Source: Molanna angustata (taxonomy: Eukaryota > Arthropoda > Insecta > Trichoptera > Molannidae). From it: 64,000 bases of DNA. The position numbers were made by a program, and so were the translations under genes. This document shows, one piece after another, positions 1 to 10,260 of this stretch. The stretch lies in NCBI GenBank assembly GCA_963576475.1, contig OY754978.1:3087364-3151363 (forward strand), in the 5' to 3' direction. Positions within the stretch are counted from its first letter, which is position 1, and each line of letters begins with the position of its first letter. Below the pieces are notes generated by a model, which saw nothing but the letters and a program-made list of their open reading frames with translations, made no database searches and was not told where the DNA came from.

Positions 1-930
1 ATGGAAGAATTATCCATATCTTGTATTGCAGCGTCCATATCTCGACTTGTATTGTCCATATTGAGACTGGGTGAATCATCATCTATTAAATAAAGTAGTA
101 TACCTCTTTATTCTCGTCATCATCTCCGGGACATTCCATGGAAGAATTATCCATATCTTGTATTGCAGCGTCCATATCTCGACTTGTATTGTCCATATTG
201 AGACTGGGTGAATCATCATCTATTAAATAAAGTAGTATACCTCTTTATTCTCGTCATCATCTCCGGGACATTCCATGGAAGAATTATCCATATCTTGTAT
301 TGCAGCGTCCATATCTCGACTTGTATTGTCCATATTGAGACTGGGTGAATCATCATCTATTAAATAAAGTAGTATACCTCTTTATTCTCGTCATCATCTC
401 CGGGACATTCCATGGAAGAATTATCCATATCTTGTATTGCAGCGTCCATATCTCGACTTGTATTATCCATATTGAGACTGGGTGAATCATCATCTATTAA
501 ATAAAGTAGTATACCTCTTTATTCTCGTCATCATCTCCGGGACATTCCATGGAAGAATTATCCATATCTTGTATTGCAGCGTCCATATCTCGACTTGTAT
601 TGTCCATATCTCGACTTGTATTGTCCATATTGAGACAGGGTGAGTCATCATCTATTAAATAAAGTAGTATACCTCTTTATTCTCGTCATCATCTCCGGGA
701 CATTCCATGGAAGAATTATCCATATCTTGTATTGCAGCGTCCATATCTCGACTTGTATTGTCCATATTGAGACTGGGTGAATCATCATCTATTAAATAAA
801 GTAGTATACCTCTTTATTCTCGTCATCATCTCCGGGACATTCCATGGAAGAATTATCCATATCTTGTATTGCAGCGTCCATATCTCGACTTGTATTGTCC
901 ATATTGAGACAGGGTGAGTCATCATCTATT
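1..930. repeat. 137-bp tandem array derived from MADF-gene coding exon
   Basis: About 6.8 copies of a 137-bp unit; the ATGGAAGAATTATCC landmark recurs at 1, 138, 275, 412, 549, 707 and 844. The copy starting at 549 is 158 bp long because a 21-bp stretch is duplicated inside it. Read on the minus strand the unit is the 3' part of the MADF exon 2, including three 21-bp (7-codon) subrepeats that each begin ATGGA, followed by a short tail with an in-frame TAA. 137 is not a multiple of 3, so the copies cannot form one long reading frame. The array continues past the left edge. Confidence 0.95.
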
Positions 931-1049
931 TTTGATTTATTTCCTCTGTTGTACTTTGGCAGCTCGGATCCCACCAGAAATGTCATCATGTTGAAATACC
1001 ACAGATGCGATTGGTATATTGGACCACCGGCTTCCTGAGATCTACGAAC
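792..1049 (-). CDS. MADF-domain protein, exon 2 (last coding exon seen)
   Basis: Continues the frame of exon 1 (2671-2949) after an acceptor TTTAAG at 1050-1051, giving a join that reads ELNK/VRRS. It contains the hydrophobic SHLWYFNMMTFL strand typical of the second half of MADF domains, then an acidic tail with heptads MDNTSRD, MDAAIQD and MDNSSME, and ends in VYYFI and a TAA at 792. Joined to exon 1 the protein is 178 residues. No BESS motif follows, although many MADF proteins carry one. The stop lies in the first unit of the 137-bp array, so the present C-terminus was probably created or cut by the duplication. GAG/GTATAC just before the stop could also be a splice donor, so a further exon beyond the left edge cannot be excluded. 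Confidence 0.75.
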   Translation of the reverse strand, partial: VRRSQEAGGPIYQSHLWYFNMMTFLVGSELPKYNRGNKSKIDDDSPCLNMDNTSRDMDAAIQDMDNSSMECPGDDDENKEVYYFI

Positions 1050-1183
1050 CTTAAACACAAATTAAAATTTTGGTTCATCAAAATACATATTTTGAATGAA
1101 TTTCTATCTTAATTTGATAGTAAAATATACCAAAAATAATTGTCATACATTATTTTGATGGAAGTATGAAATAAATGAATTCA

Positions 1184-1292
1184 GATGGGTGGTGGCAGAG
1201 CAGTTAGCGCGCTGGGTAATCCAGTGGAGTTCGAATCCTGTCACGACCGATTTCGTTTACCTATAGTACAAGCATTTATTCTTAGTTTAGGA
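1184..1292 (+). mobile_element. tRNA-Thr-like SINE head (SINE family 1)
   Basis: Pol III-like A box (TGGCAGAGCAG) and B box (AGTTCGAATCC), followed by the family-specific tail ACCTATAGTACAAGCATTTAT. The same tail follows the copies at 18351, 62934 and 59415. This copy has lost several bases in the anticodon arm, so it is a degenerate SINE and not a tRNA gene. Confidence 0.8.
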
Positions 1293-1437
1293 AATGTATG
1301 AGAATCAGATACAAAGCAAAATAACAAAGAATGTGTACTACAGCAAAAAGATTATTAATCAATTTGCACTTTTAATTTTATTTACACTGACAGCGTTGAC
1401 TATGTAGAATTCCATTTTTAAATAAATTAAAAACTTG

Positions 1438-1707
1438 TTTTTTCTTTCTACATTTATTTTATTCCTATCCAGGCGAAATGGTCGTCCTGGGGTGCAAGTC
1501 TGTTCCGAGCGGCGAAATCAAAACCCTAGTGATTACCCATATCATGGATATAATTATTATATGGAGTTCTATGACATGTTAAGATATTATAGAACTACAT
1601 ATAATAATTATATCCATGATATGGGTAATCGTGAGGGTTTTGATTTCACCGGTTGTACCAGACTTGCTCCCCTGGAGAGGAATAAAATAAATGTAGAAAG
1701 AAAAAAA
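1438..1707. mobile_element. Foldback/MITE element (family M1)
   Basis: The whole segment is an imperfect palindrome of about 270 bp. Outer arms TTTCTTTCTACATTTATTTT and its complement enclose arms containing AAATCAAAACCCT and AGGGTTTTGATTT, then ATTACCCATATCATGGATAT and its complement, with the centre near 1575. The left arm has a 17-bp extra block after CCAGG. A diverged relative is at 61026-61225. The long open frame across it is a by-product of the palindrome. Confidence 0.85.
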
Positions 1708-1939
1708 TAGTGTTTAATTTATTTATTTATTTGTATCTTCTTGCACACATAATTTGTACACTGGCAGGCTTTTTGCCAAAATGCAATTTCGTCCTACTAA
1801 CCAAAGTTAATGTTAATATACAATACAATGTTAATATACAATATTGACCCGTGTATTGTCGTCCGTCGTGTATTGTAATTCATATATTTTTGTATAATAA
1901 ACGTCGGGTTGCCGGCACTGAAAGTAAAACTCAATATAA

Positions 1940-2250
1940 TGTATACCAATGTCCCCTGTAAGGTGTGCGCGCACACACCTACTACAATGTCTCCGCACAC
2001 ATGTTTTACCCTCCGCACAGTCAATATTATAAAAGAAAGTTTCCATTGCCAGATTTTAGTTATCTTTTTTATTTATTTCAAAAATAATCTTTGTTAGTGT
2101 TGTTATTATATAAAATCACTGTGATTAATAAATACCCTAAAAATATACATTTTAATGAAAAATTGTATGTGTGTTTATGGGGGGGGGGGGTGGAAATTTA
2201 TCGCACAGCCACTGCACAGATGCGTCGAAGATCCGCACACACAATAGAAA
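1940..2250. repeat. Dispersed repeat family X
   Basis: AT-rich repeat with GCGCGCACACAC and CCGCACAC blocks, ending near GAGGGAACGTTGATG. The same sequence occurs in reverse orientation at 47200-48690, where it is split by two insertions. The stretch AAAATCACTGTGATTAATAA at about 2113-2132 is the uninterrupted version of the site occupied at 48281-48526. No coding potential recognised; class unknown. Confidence 0.7.
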
Positions 2251-2399
2251 AATTAGAGGGAACGTTGATGTATACTATGGCAATAAGGTTATGACATGAC
2301 AGAAATAAAAAAAAGACAAAAAAAAAATGAATATAATAACAGTTCATAGAAATGAAATGAACACAAAAGGATAAGGAGAGGAAGAAGAAATCAGGTATT

Positions 2400-2540
2400 A
2401 TCAGATAGATATTTTTGCTTTAGCCTTTTTTGAATATCTTTAATGAGATAGCTGACATAATATCAGGACTTAGACTATTCCATAGCCTCGCTGATTGTAC
2501 TTCTAATGAAGAGCTAAAAAATTCAGTACCTACTATGATG
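2400..2540 (-). mobile_element. LINE reverse-transcriptase C-terminal fragment
   Basis: Minus-strand reading contains VQSARLWNSLSPDIMSA, the ARLWNSLP-type motif near the C-terminus of CR1/Jockey-group polymerases, then an A-rich 3' region toward 2310. It lies in the intron of the MADF gene. A short 5'-truncated copy, same orientation as the gene. Confidence 0.6.
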
Positions 2541-2670
2541 AATTGATAAAACTAAATTTTAAAATCTTGCAGAATGCCATATTTAATGGCAAATAAATAT
2601 ATTTTACGAATAACATACGTAGAATAATCTTCATCAAAAAAATTGTTGTAGGAAAATATGATGATAATAC

Positions 2671-2949
2671 CTTATTCAATTCTTTTCTAAAGGATCCTCT
2701 CAAGGACTGTATCTTCATCCTCACAGATCTAGGATCGGCAGACGGGTCGTGCTTCTTCCAAACCTTCACCAGTGCAAGATATCCTCTCGCCTTCAGGTTG
2801 CGATTATTATAGATGTGTTTGTTCTTAATCTGCCACAGAGCTGGGTGGGCTTTGTATGTGTGGATTAAATCCTTCAATATGCTCTTTGGTACATTCCTCA
2901 TGTCAATTCTTTCCGTCTCGTAATTTTCTTCTTCATTTGTATCGTCCAT
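2671..2949 (-). CDS. MADF-domain protein, exon 1
   Basis: Starts at ATG 2949-2947 and encodes 93 residues: an acidic leader MDDTNEEENYETERID, then the N-terminal part of a MADF domain with LIHTYKAHPALW, YLALVKVW and KIQSLRGSFRKEL. MADF domains are Myb/SANT-like DNA-binding modules found in insect transcriptional regulators such as Adf-1. The exon ends AATAAG/GTATTATC (donor 2670-2669), phase 0, and joins exon 2 at 1049. The orthologue cannot be named: MADF genes form a large, fast-evolving family in insects. It is divergent from DAD1; a CpG-rich block at about 3780-3990 is a possible promoter or 5' UTR. Confidence 0.85.
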
Positions 2950-3077
2950 TGTAAAGACTAGACAATACTGGAAAATAAATTCTCAGTTGACATAGATTAA
3001 AAAAAATAATTATAAACCAGGTTTGGGGCTTAGTTTAACATCATCAACGTCTTGATATTGTCATGGGTGTGTTTTAA

Positions 3078-3290
3078 CCGGCCTTCATGACTATTAGTTA
3101 TATATATCAGACACCTAAGAAAACAGTTCCGGGTTCGATTTCCGTTGGAGACACAGTTATTAATTGTATTTTCAGTCTGGTTCTGTGAGACTATAAATAT
3201 CATTAGTCTCCAGAATGTGGCAACTTGTTATTGGATGAGTGTTGAATTGCTGTTGTTACCCGAGAAGCAATATACAAAATAAAATATTAA
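3078..3290 (+). mobile_element. tRNA-derived SINE (SINE family 2)
   Basis: Degenerate tRNA-like head (GGCCTTCATGACTATTAGTTA) with B box GGTTCGATTTCC, then the family body GGAGACACAGTT, CTCCAGAATGTGGCAACTTG and the end CCCGAGAAGCAAT. Other copies: 22275-22400, 24120-24290, 27346-27510, 49605-49785 and 56277-56490. Confidence 0.8.
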
Positions 3291-4790
3291 AAACAAAAGT
3301 TCTAGTTTAATGATTGGTCAAAATTCATTTTGTAAGATAAAATTTCATCTATATAAGATTACCTATTTTATCTTTAATTTATATTTTAAAAATACAATTA
3401 CTTATGCACATAATGGGAAAGATTATCATATATTTAATGTGTGAAAAAATTATGGTTATCCCAAATGTCTTAAAGTACTTAATTATATTGTTATACATAC
3501 CTACCTATTTGTTAGTAAAATGATTATGAATATTTTATATTTTGAAAAGAATCAAAATACATTAATTATTGATTTTTTTTATTAAAATCTAATACCTTTG
3601 ATATGTCCCTGCATTATCTGCATATACATTAATTAAAAAATAAAACATACAAGTTAATAAATGAAATAAAAAATATATCGTAATCTAATCATAATTTCAC
3701 AATGGATTTATAACAAGTTACCTTGAATTGAATATAATGTTGTTATATTACACTAGAATATAAAGTTTTCTGTTAATTAAATCTATTACAATCCCGAGGA
3801 ATTCACCGCACGATAAACAAGTCGTCGCGATAGTAAATTTCCTTGTATTATTCGATCCGAACAACATTACGTCTTTCTGTCAGAATTGCGCCTCGGGATT
3901 CGTCGAATAGAAAAAACACAAAACGGTCCGCTCATTCGCACGTATTCTTTTCTTCGCGATTTCTCTTTCCCGCAAGATTGAAGTGTGGTGTTTTCTAATA
4001 TTATATTCGTTTTCCAGTAAAACGTCAATAAATGTACGATCCTTACATTATAGATGAACGATCGTTATGCTTGCAAATTGATTTGAAAATTTACAACTAA
4101 AATTACTGAAATAAAAAATCTCAACATATATTATTTGTAATTGTATGAATTATTTCTTATCACAGATTATATGGTAGTATTTCTTATGTTCTTGAATATT
4201 AGGTATTTTTTGATTTTCGCGTAAAATAAATTGCCATTTTCAAAACTTCAAAACCTATAAATTATTTGAGTTAATATAAAAAAAAGGTTTATGTAACATA
4301 ATAATTCATAACTATTTATATTCAACACGAAAGTATCAAAATTAAAAGATCACATTTTCATGAAATAATTTTCGTTTTGATTTAAAATTAAATTTCAATT
4401 TCCCATAAGTACGGGTTATTTGAAATACTGGTCACATTTTTGAAAAGTCAGTGGTATACAACCAATAATAAAACTACAAAGAACGTAATAAATAGGTATA
4501 ATAAGCCCGCCAGTGTGCAATATATTTGTTTATATTATATATATAAAAAGATACATAAATTCAAATAAATAAATTTGCAGAATTCATTAATATCGATGGA
4601 CGTTCAAAAATCAAATACTCTGAGCCCTTAAAAAGTTTTCTGCTGTACCTGTGCATAAATGGATATTCCTCTATGTATGTCTTTAGATGATCTTAACATT
4701 TAATTGTTAGTTAAAAAAGAAAGAGAATATATGATGAAAAAAATATTCTAAGGTATTTATTTATTTAAGGGTGTAAGTAAATTTATGTAT
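3290..4790. other. AT-rich spacer with one CpG-rich block
   Basis: No gene recognised. Mostly AT-rich, low-complexity sequence. The exception is about 3780-3990, noticeably richer in CG dinucleotides and lying 0.8-1.0 kb upstream of the MADF start codon, a possible promoter or untranslated exon of that gene. Confidence 0.5.
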
Positions 4791-4794
4791 GAAA

Positions 4795-6407
4795 GGATAG
4801 GATAGTACGGAGGTCAGTCCTTTTTTGTATGTATGTATGTTTAGAGATGTATCAAACGTTGACAGTCCCCCTAGATATTGTATAGTGTATACATACAAAC
4901 ATACAAATTGCATGAAACGATGTCGTCACTTAATTCAATTTTTATAAAAATTGTTAAAAAAAGTTCGAGTAGTAATAATAATAATACACATATTTTTTGT
5001 TAAAAATTAAATGATCTAGTTGGAGCTTTTCGGTTTTCGATATTTAAAAAAAAATTATAATAAAGGCAGTTGAACACATAAATTTGTCATAAAAAATGTT
5101 TTTCGTAATAAAAAATGTTTGAAAAACTCTAAAAATGAAAAAAAAATGAGATTTTGTATTTGTCTATATTTGTGCCGATTTCCAGCATACTAGTTTTTAT
5201 GTTTTTGAGATATATGGAAAAATAAAGTTAAAATTCAAAAGTTGATAACCCCTGACTGAAACGAATATTCGAAATTCTGAGTATAAAAGTTTTGTAGACT
5301 TAAAAATTTTCTATATTTTTTGAAATTTAAGTTCTGTGAATCAAGCGGATCAAAAGTTATAAGGGGACACACATACACACAGATACACAAAATGTTATAT
5401 GTGGAATATATATGCTGCGAAGCCTCCAAGTTGGTGTTTTTTTACTTAATAGTTGGAAAAAAACGTGGAAAAACTCTACCACTGCATACAATTCTCTCAC
5501 ACGGGATTCAGATTAACACTGCCGATTCAATTCTCTTGAACTAATCGAAGGTTGGATTGAAAATTTGTTTTTGATAATAATAATTTTGATATTTGTTTTT
5601 GATTCAAAATTTGTTTTTGATAATACAGTATAATGTTTCTGGTAATAACTGTCGATTCGTTCAAGAGAATTTATTTCTTTTGATGAATCGACAGTATTAA
5701 GCCAAGATACGCGAGATTTGTATGCAGCTCTATATTTTTCATTGTTTTTTCAACTTTGAAGTCAAAAACACCAACTTAGAGGCTTCACAACATATATGTT
5801 TTTATATATATGGATTTCTCAGAATTCGGAGTTCACATTTGGTATGTCCGTTCCTCCCTCAATACTTTTGATCCGCTCAATGCACAGAGCCCGAAATTTC
5901 AGAATATATAGAAAGTTATAGACCTACAAAATTTTTATACAAAGAATTTTGAATTTTCATTTCAGGTTATATCTTTAAAACCATAAAAGCTAAAACGCTC
6001 CAAATTTATATAAATATTGACAAATACAAAATCTCAAAATATTTTTTATAATTTCCAGAGATAATCAAACATTTTTTACTAAGAAAAACATTTCTTTGTG
6101 ATAAATTTGTGTGTTTAACTGCCTTTATTATATTTAAAAAAAAAAATATGAAAAACGCCGAAACACCCGAATTAAATAATTTATTGTCGTTTAAAAAATA
6201 TGTACAATTATTAAATAATCAACATTTTTTATAAAAATTGAATTTAGTGACGACAACGTTTCATACAATTTGTATGGTAGTGTACACTATATAATATCTT
6301 CGGGGACTCTCAATAATTTGATACTTAATCCCCAAACATACATACATCACGCTGTTTTCATATTCTGGGTGGGAAAAAAGGATTGACCTCCATACTATCC
6401 TATCTTG
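4795..6407. mobile_element. 1.6-kb foldback element (family F)
   Basis: Two long imperfect arms (about 4795-5465 and 5735-6407) are reverse complements: GGATAGGATAGTACGGAGGT at the left pairs with ACCTCCATACTATCCTATC at the right. Matching blocks run inward, including TTGTCTATATTTG, GCGGATCAAAAGT and GAAGCCTC(C/T)AAGTTGG. The spacer 5465-5735 has its own small inverted pair around TTCTCTTGAAC. A partial copy of the arm is at 34775-34930. No transposase frame was found. Confidence 0.8.
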
Positions 6408-6696
6408 ACATACATACATGTTTTGTAAAGAAAACATAATATCTTTAAATATTCCATAATTTGGATTTATGGGTTTTAATAATTTAGTACGTATTCTTCA
6501 GCTATACATACTATGGCCATTGACAGTTGGATCTCATGTATTAGATGCAACTAGTTTTTTAGAATTTATTTACTAGAAAGGTGTAATGGTAAAAAATACT
6601 TTTTAATTAAAGTAAAATAGTTTTAATACTAATAGTTTCAGAGCCCTGACAAAACCATAGATACATTTATAAAATAACCACAGACAAAATGTTTGA

Positions 6697-6703
6697 CACG
6701 TCA
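6697..6703 (+). promoter_or_regulatory. Possible UPR element (CACGTCA) upstream of DAD1
   Basis: CACGTCA is the reverse complement of TGACGTG, the core recognised by XBP1/ATF6-type bZIP factors. It sits about 73 bp upstream of the DAD1 start codon in GACACGTCACGTCGTC, a plausible core-promoter position. It could occur by chance. Confidence 0.3.
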
Positions 6704-6775
6704 CGTCGTCGTTTTTAGCCGGTTGTAATCTGTCAAAGTCATTGGCGATCTTTTTTTGCGGAAAAAACATACAAA

Positions 6776-6983
6776 ATGGCAAATTTAACCACAGTTATTG
6801 GTAAATTTTACAACGAATACACATCCCGCACACCCAAAAAGCTAAAGATCATTGACGCATATCTATTTTATATCCTTCTCACAGGAATTGTACAATTTGT
6901 TTACTGCTGTTTGGTTGGAACTTTCCCATTCAATTCATTCCTCAGTGGTTTTATTTCTACCGTATCGTGTTTTATATTGGCTG
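6776..6983 (+). CDS. DAD1: DAD1/Ost2, oligosaccharyltransferase subunit, exon 1
   Basis: Encodes the first 69 residues of defender against cell death 1, a small integral ER-membrane subunit of the oligosaccharyltransferase that transfers the preassembled glycan to Asn-X-Ser/Thr of nascent proteins. The translation begins [15 protein letters not shown], followed by [20 protein letters not shown], the first membrane segment, and [19 protein letters not shown], the second. ATG at 6776 is the family start. Donor G/GTAAGT at 6984 interrupts a Val codon, and exon 2 at 8109 restores [11 protein letters not shown]. The complete protein is 112 residues, the usual length for the family. No frameshift or stop is seen, so the gene is presumed functional. 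Confidence 0.97.
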
Positions 6984-7799
6984 GTAAGTTAAAACAATGG
7001 CTCATTTTTGTATTTGATTGATTTATGTGAACGGTACTGATATAGCCACAAATTTACCTATTTTAGACTAGCAATTACGGACCAAACCGGCATCACGAAT
7101 TTATTATATCCCAGTTATTAAAATCCAACCTTTAACAGTGTGAACTTAAATATTTCTCCAATGAAATGGCTTCTACACTTTTTACAGACTAAATTTATTG
7201 TTCTCTACTGCTCCCAGCAATTTATTTCATTCTTTAAAAATATTTAAGCACCACATGCTATAATTCCTTATAGCATGAAACATTTAACATTCTGTTGTGT
7301 TAAATGAATAATGAATAAAACAACTTGTGATTATTTCAAACTAACCTAACTGAAAAATAGACAATAAATAAAATGCTGCTAAAATGGAGTGTTATTTATT
7401 GCTAGCGTATCTACATATTGTCATCTTCAATTATTGTTAAAGTTCCAAGGTTGAGTTTCTGCTGGTTTGATTAAGTAGAAGCTGAGGCTGTTAAGAGTAA
7501 AATTGATTTATTGAAAAAATACAATATCAAACAATGCAATATGTAGGTATACTATAAGATTAACTTGAAGTTAGCCAAAGGTGTAACACGCAAATGTGAA
7601 CTGTCGATTGCATGGCTTTTACCGTTTAATTAAATTGCCAGTGTGAAAAATTTGAAAACCAAACAATTATTATTAAAGAAACTTTTATCAATCAATCAAG
7701 TTCGCTTCTACCACCACCTTAATACGGCCCCATTACAGACGTTTAGCAAGTGACAAAAATAAAGCATAGCACGAAGAGTAGCTTATGTGGCCCCCTAAA

Positions 7800-8035
7800 T
7801 TAGCAGTGTATAAAAATATACAAGAGTACAAAATATGCAAAAAAGACATGGAGTGAATAGTAGGCGCTGCCTCAAAAAGGAATGGCATGACCATGTGAAT
7901 GATATTTTTAAAAAAAGGAAAGCTTTAACAATCGACGAGCATGTATGCGACGATGCATGGATGTAAAGGAAGTCAGGAATGTGCATAAATGGAGATGTAT
8001 GTCACACAGATGTCTGTATACCCCGATAGGAACAC
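7800..8035 (+). repeat. LINE-end repeat in the DAD1 intron
   Basis: Broken plus-strand reading CLKKEWHDHVNDIFKKRK, the (K/R)KGWHD-type ending seen in several other fragments here (52725-53015, 59920-60115). Interpreted as a 5'-truncated non-LTR 3' end lying in the DAD1 intron (6984-8108). Confidence 0.5.
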
Positions 8036-8108
8036 CGTGTGTGATGTTATGTGAATTAGCAATCTTGGCATCATAGTACAAATTCAATAAAACTTTTTCT
8101 ATTTTCAG

Positions 8109-8239
8109 TGTGTCTCCGTCTCCAAGTGAACCCAGAGAACAAGGCTCAGTTTCTTGGAATAAGCCCGGAGAGAGGATTTGCTGACTTTGTATTTGCTCAC
8201 ATCATTCTACACATTGTTGTCGTTAATTTCATTGGTTAA
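8109..8239 (+). CDS. DAD1: DAD1/Ost2, exon 2
   Basis: Begins after acceptor TTTTCAG (ending 8108) and completes DAD1: [15 protein letters not shown], then the family signature [19 protein letters not shown] with the third membrane segment, ending VVVNFIG and TAA at 8237-8239. The C-terminal Asn-Phe-Ile/Val-Gly ending is conserved in the family and needed for assembly. AATAAATAAA near 8581 is a possible polyadenylation signal. The 1.1-kb intron holds a short LINE-type fragment. Confidence 0.97.
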
Positions 8240-8669
8240 ATATAACTATGTATATAATATACCTACCTAATCTATAAAATATAATTTTTTAAGTTATTTA
8301 TGATTTTTATTTCAAACTTCAATTCATCCAGCCGTGTCGTGTCACCCATGGTCTCAGATTTTGTTGATATTTTTTTATTTGTTCCTTTTGACATTCTTAA
8401 TTAACAATGCAAAGTATTATTTTGATATCTTGTATACTTTTTAGATATAATTTTTTTAAATTGGTAAAAAAATGACCCGAGGGCTATTTACGAGGCCTTG
8501 CATTTTTTTGACACCATAGTATAAAAACATCATAACTTTTTCAATTTTTAATATATCTCAGTCAATTTTTCTTTATTATTCTAATAAATAAATGCAGATT
8601 TATGTAAATATACAATTATTCATTCAAATCTTATACATTTTAAATAAAAAAAAATGTTAAACTTGTGAT

Positions 8670-9496
8670 GAGTGTCCGACCGAAGCTTCGGCTTCGGCCA
8701 CCTTCGTCCAAAAAAAAACACCTTTGGCTTCGGTCAAAAATAAGCCGAATTTTCCGCCGAAGCCGAAGCTTTTTGTCATCCGCTAAAAACAGTTTGTAAA
8801 AACATGCACGAACATGACATGTGTAGCGGGTGTATAGATTCGGCCGGCCCAGTGTCACGTGCCGGCTGTCGACAGAAACAAAACAAGAGTAGTTCTTTGA
8901 TCGAATTTTTTTAGTAAAATCAAACGACCCAGGACCCTTGGCTCAGTAGTTAGATATCTAACCAACTAAGTCACGAAAGCAGATTATTTATTATTTTAAT
9001 CGAATTTTTTTAGTAAAATCAAACGACCCAGGACCCTTGGCTCAGTAGTTAGATATCTAACCAACTAAGTCACGAAAGCAGATTATTTATTATTTTAATC
9101 GAATTTTTTTAGTAAAATCAAACGACCCAGGACCCTTGGCTCAGTAGTTAGATATCTAACCAACTAAGTCACGAAAGCAGATTATTTATTATTTTAATCG
9201 AATTTTTTTAGTAAAATCAAACGACCCAGGACCCTTGGCTCAGTAGTTAGATATCTAACCAACTAAGTCACGAAAGCAGATTATTTATTATTTTAATCGA
9301 ATTTTTTTAGTAAAATCAAACGACCCAGGACCCTTGGCTCAGTAGTTAGATATCTAACCAACTAAGTCACGAAAGCAGATTATTTATTATTTTAATCGAT
9401 TTTTTTAGTAAAATCAAACCTTCGACTTCGGCCGAAGGTTACGGCTAAGGCCGAACAATCGGCTTCGGCCAAAATCTGACCTTCGGTCGCACACTA
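8670..9496. mobile_element. hAT-type MITE with five tRNA-like modules (family T)
   Basis: Flanked by the exact 8-bp duplication CTTGTGAT (8662-8669 and 9497-9504), as expected of hAT transposition. Termini GAGTGTCCGACCGAAG and CTTCGGTCGCACACTA are inverted repeats extending into CTTCGGC-rich subterminal sequence on both sides. The centre is a 99-bp unit repeated five times. A second copy of the family is at 36203-36620. It encodes no transposase and must be mobilised in trans. Confidence 0.9.
8898..9417 (-). repeat. Five 99-bp units with tRNA-like heads
   Basis: The AAACGACCC landmark recurs at 8922, 9021, 9120, 9219 and 9318. On the minus strand each unit reads TTTCGTGACTTAGTTGGTTA...CTGAGCCAAGGGTCCTGGG, matching the A-box and anticodon-side part of SINE family 2, but the B box is spoiled (GGGTCGTTTGATT). 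Units are almost identical, so the expansion is recent. Confidence 0.9.
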
Positions 9497-9699
9497 CTTG
9501 TGATTTCCGGTTATTTTTTTGCAAAAAACATGACATTCAAGAATTCAAATATCTCCAATGGGACAGCAAATATCAAAGCTACTCAACATATTTTTTATTC
9601 AAAATACTATAAAATTTATAAATGAATGAAGAAAATCATGGCGTTTTGAGTGACAATGTTAAAAATGTGACTTAGAATACGAAAAAAGGTAAAAATTTA

Positions 9700-10260
9700 G
9701 TTTAAGTTAGGCGACCAGCGTCAAGTTCCTACTACTCTGAAATGCTCAAAAAAATAATTATTTATCAATTAATTTGTTTTGTGCCCATCACATAAAATAT
9801 ATGAAAACTATTCACAATACAGAAAAATAATTTAAATGCAATATGTGTAATGGCGAGAACAAAAAGCCTACTATGTCACTAATTCAACGCGTCCAAAGTA
9901 TTTTTTTTTTTAAATTACTAACCCAAAATTTGTTGATTTTTTTGCATTTTAAGAACAAACCTTAGTTAAAATGGAAAAACTTTTATCAGTTATTCACTTT
10001 GATTTTTTTTATGCACTTTAAGTATATAAAAGATTTATCTATGACACAGTAGTTACGGGGGAATTTTAAAAAAATTGCAGTAAAAAAGGATATTTTTAAT
10101 ATTGTTTTTATGAGAATTTATGCTGAATTTTAAAATTGTGTAACAAACATTCACTAGAGAAATGTTGAAAAGACTTATACTATTTTTTTCTAAAAACACA
10201 CTGTTTAACATATTTGAGGGATTTGATTTGAAATTGAGGTGTTAATGTTTATATGATTAA
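9700..10260. repeat. Dispersed repeat family R
   Basis: From AATTTGTTGATTTTTT through ACATTCACTAGAGAAATGTTG to GATTTGAAATTGAGGTGTT the sequence is collinear with 60370-60920. The copy here lacks the 236-bp insertion present there and so serves as the empty site. Class unknown; no coding potential. Confidence 0.7.

Noticed and set aside
1435..1710. 91-codon frame at 1435-1710
   Set aside because: It coincides with the palindromic foldback element and shows no protein similarity.
2533..2670. Extension of the MADF exon 1 frame beyond KELNK to a 138-residue protein
   Set aside because: A consensus donor at 2670 and a phase-matched acceptor at 1050 give a much better MADF domain; the read-through is low-complexity intron sequence.
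8922..9417. CRISPR array or cluster of five tRNA genes
   Set aside because: Units are contiguous and identical, without spacers, and lack a complete B box and 3' half of a tRNA; the sequence is eukaryotic.
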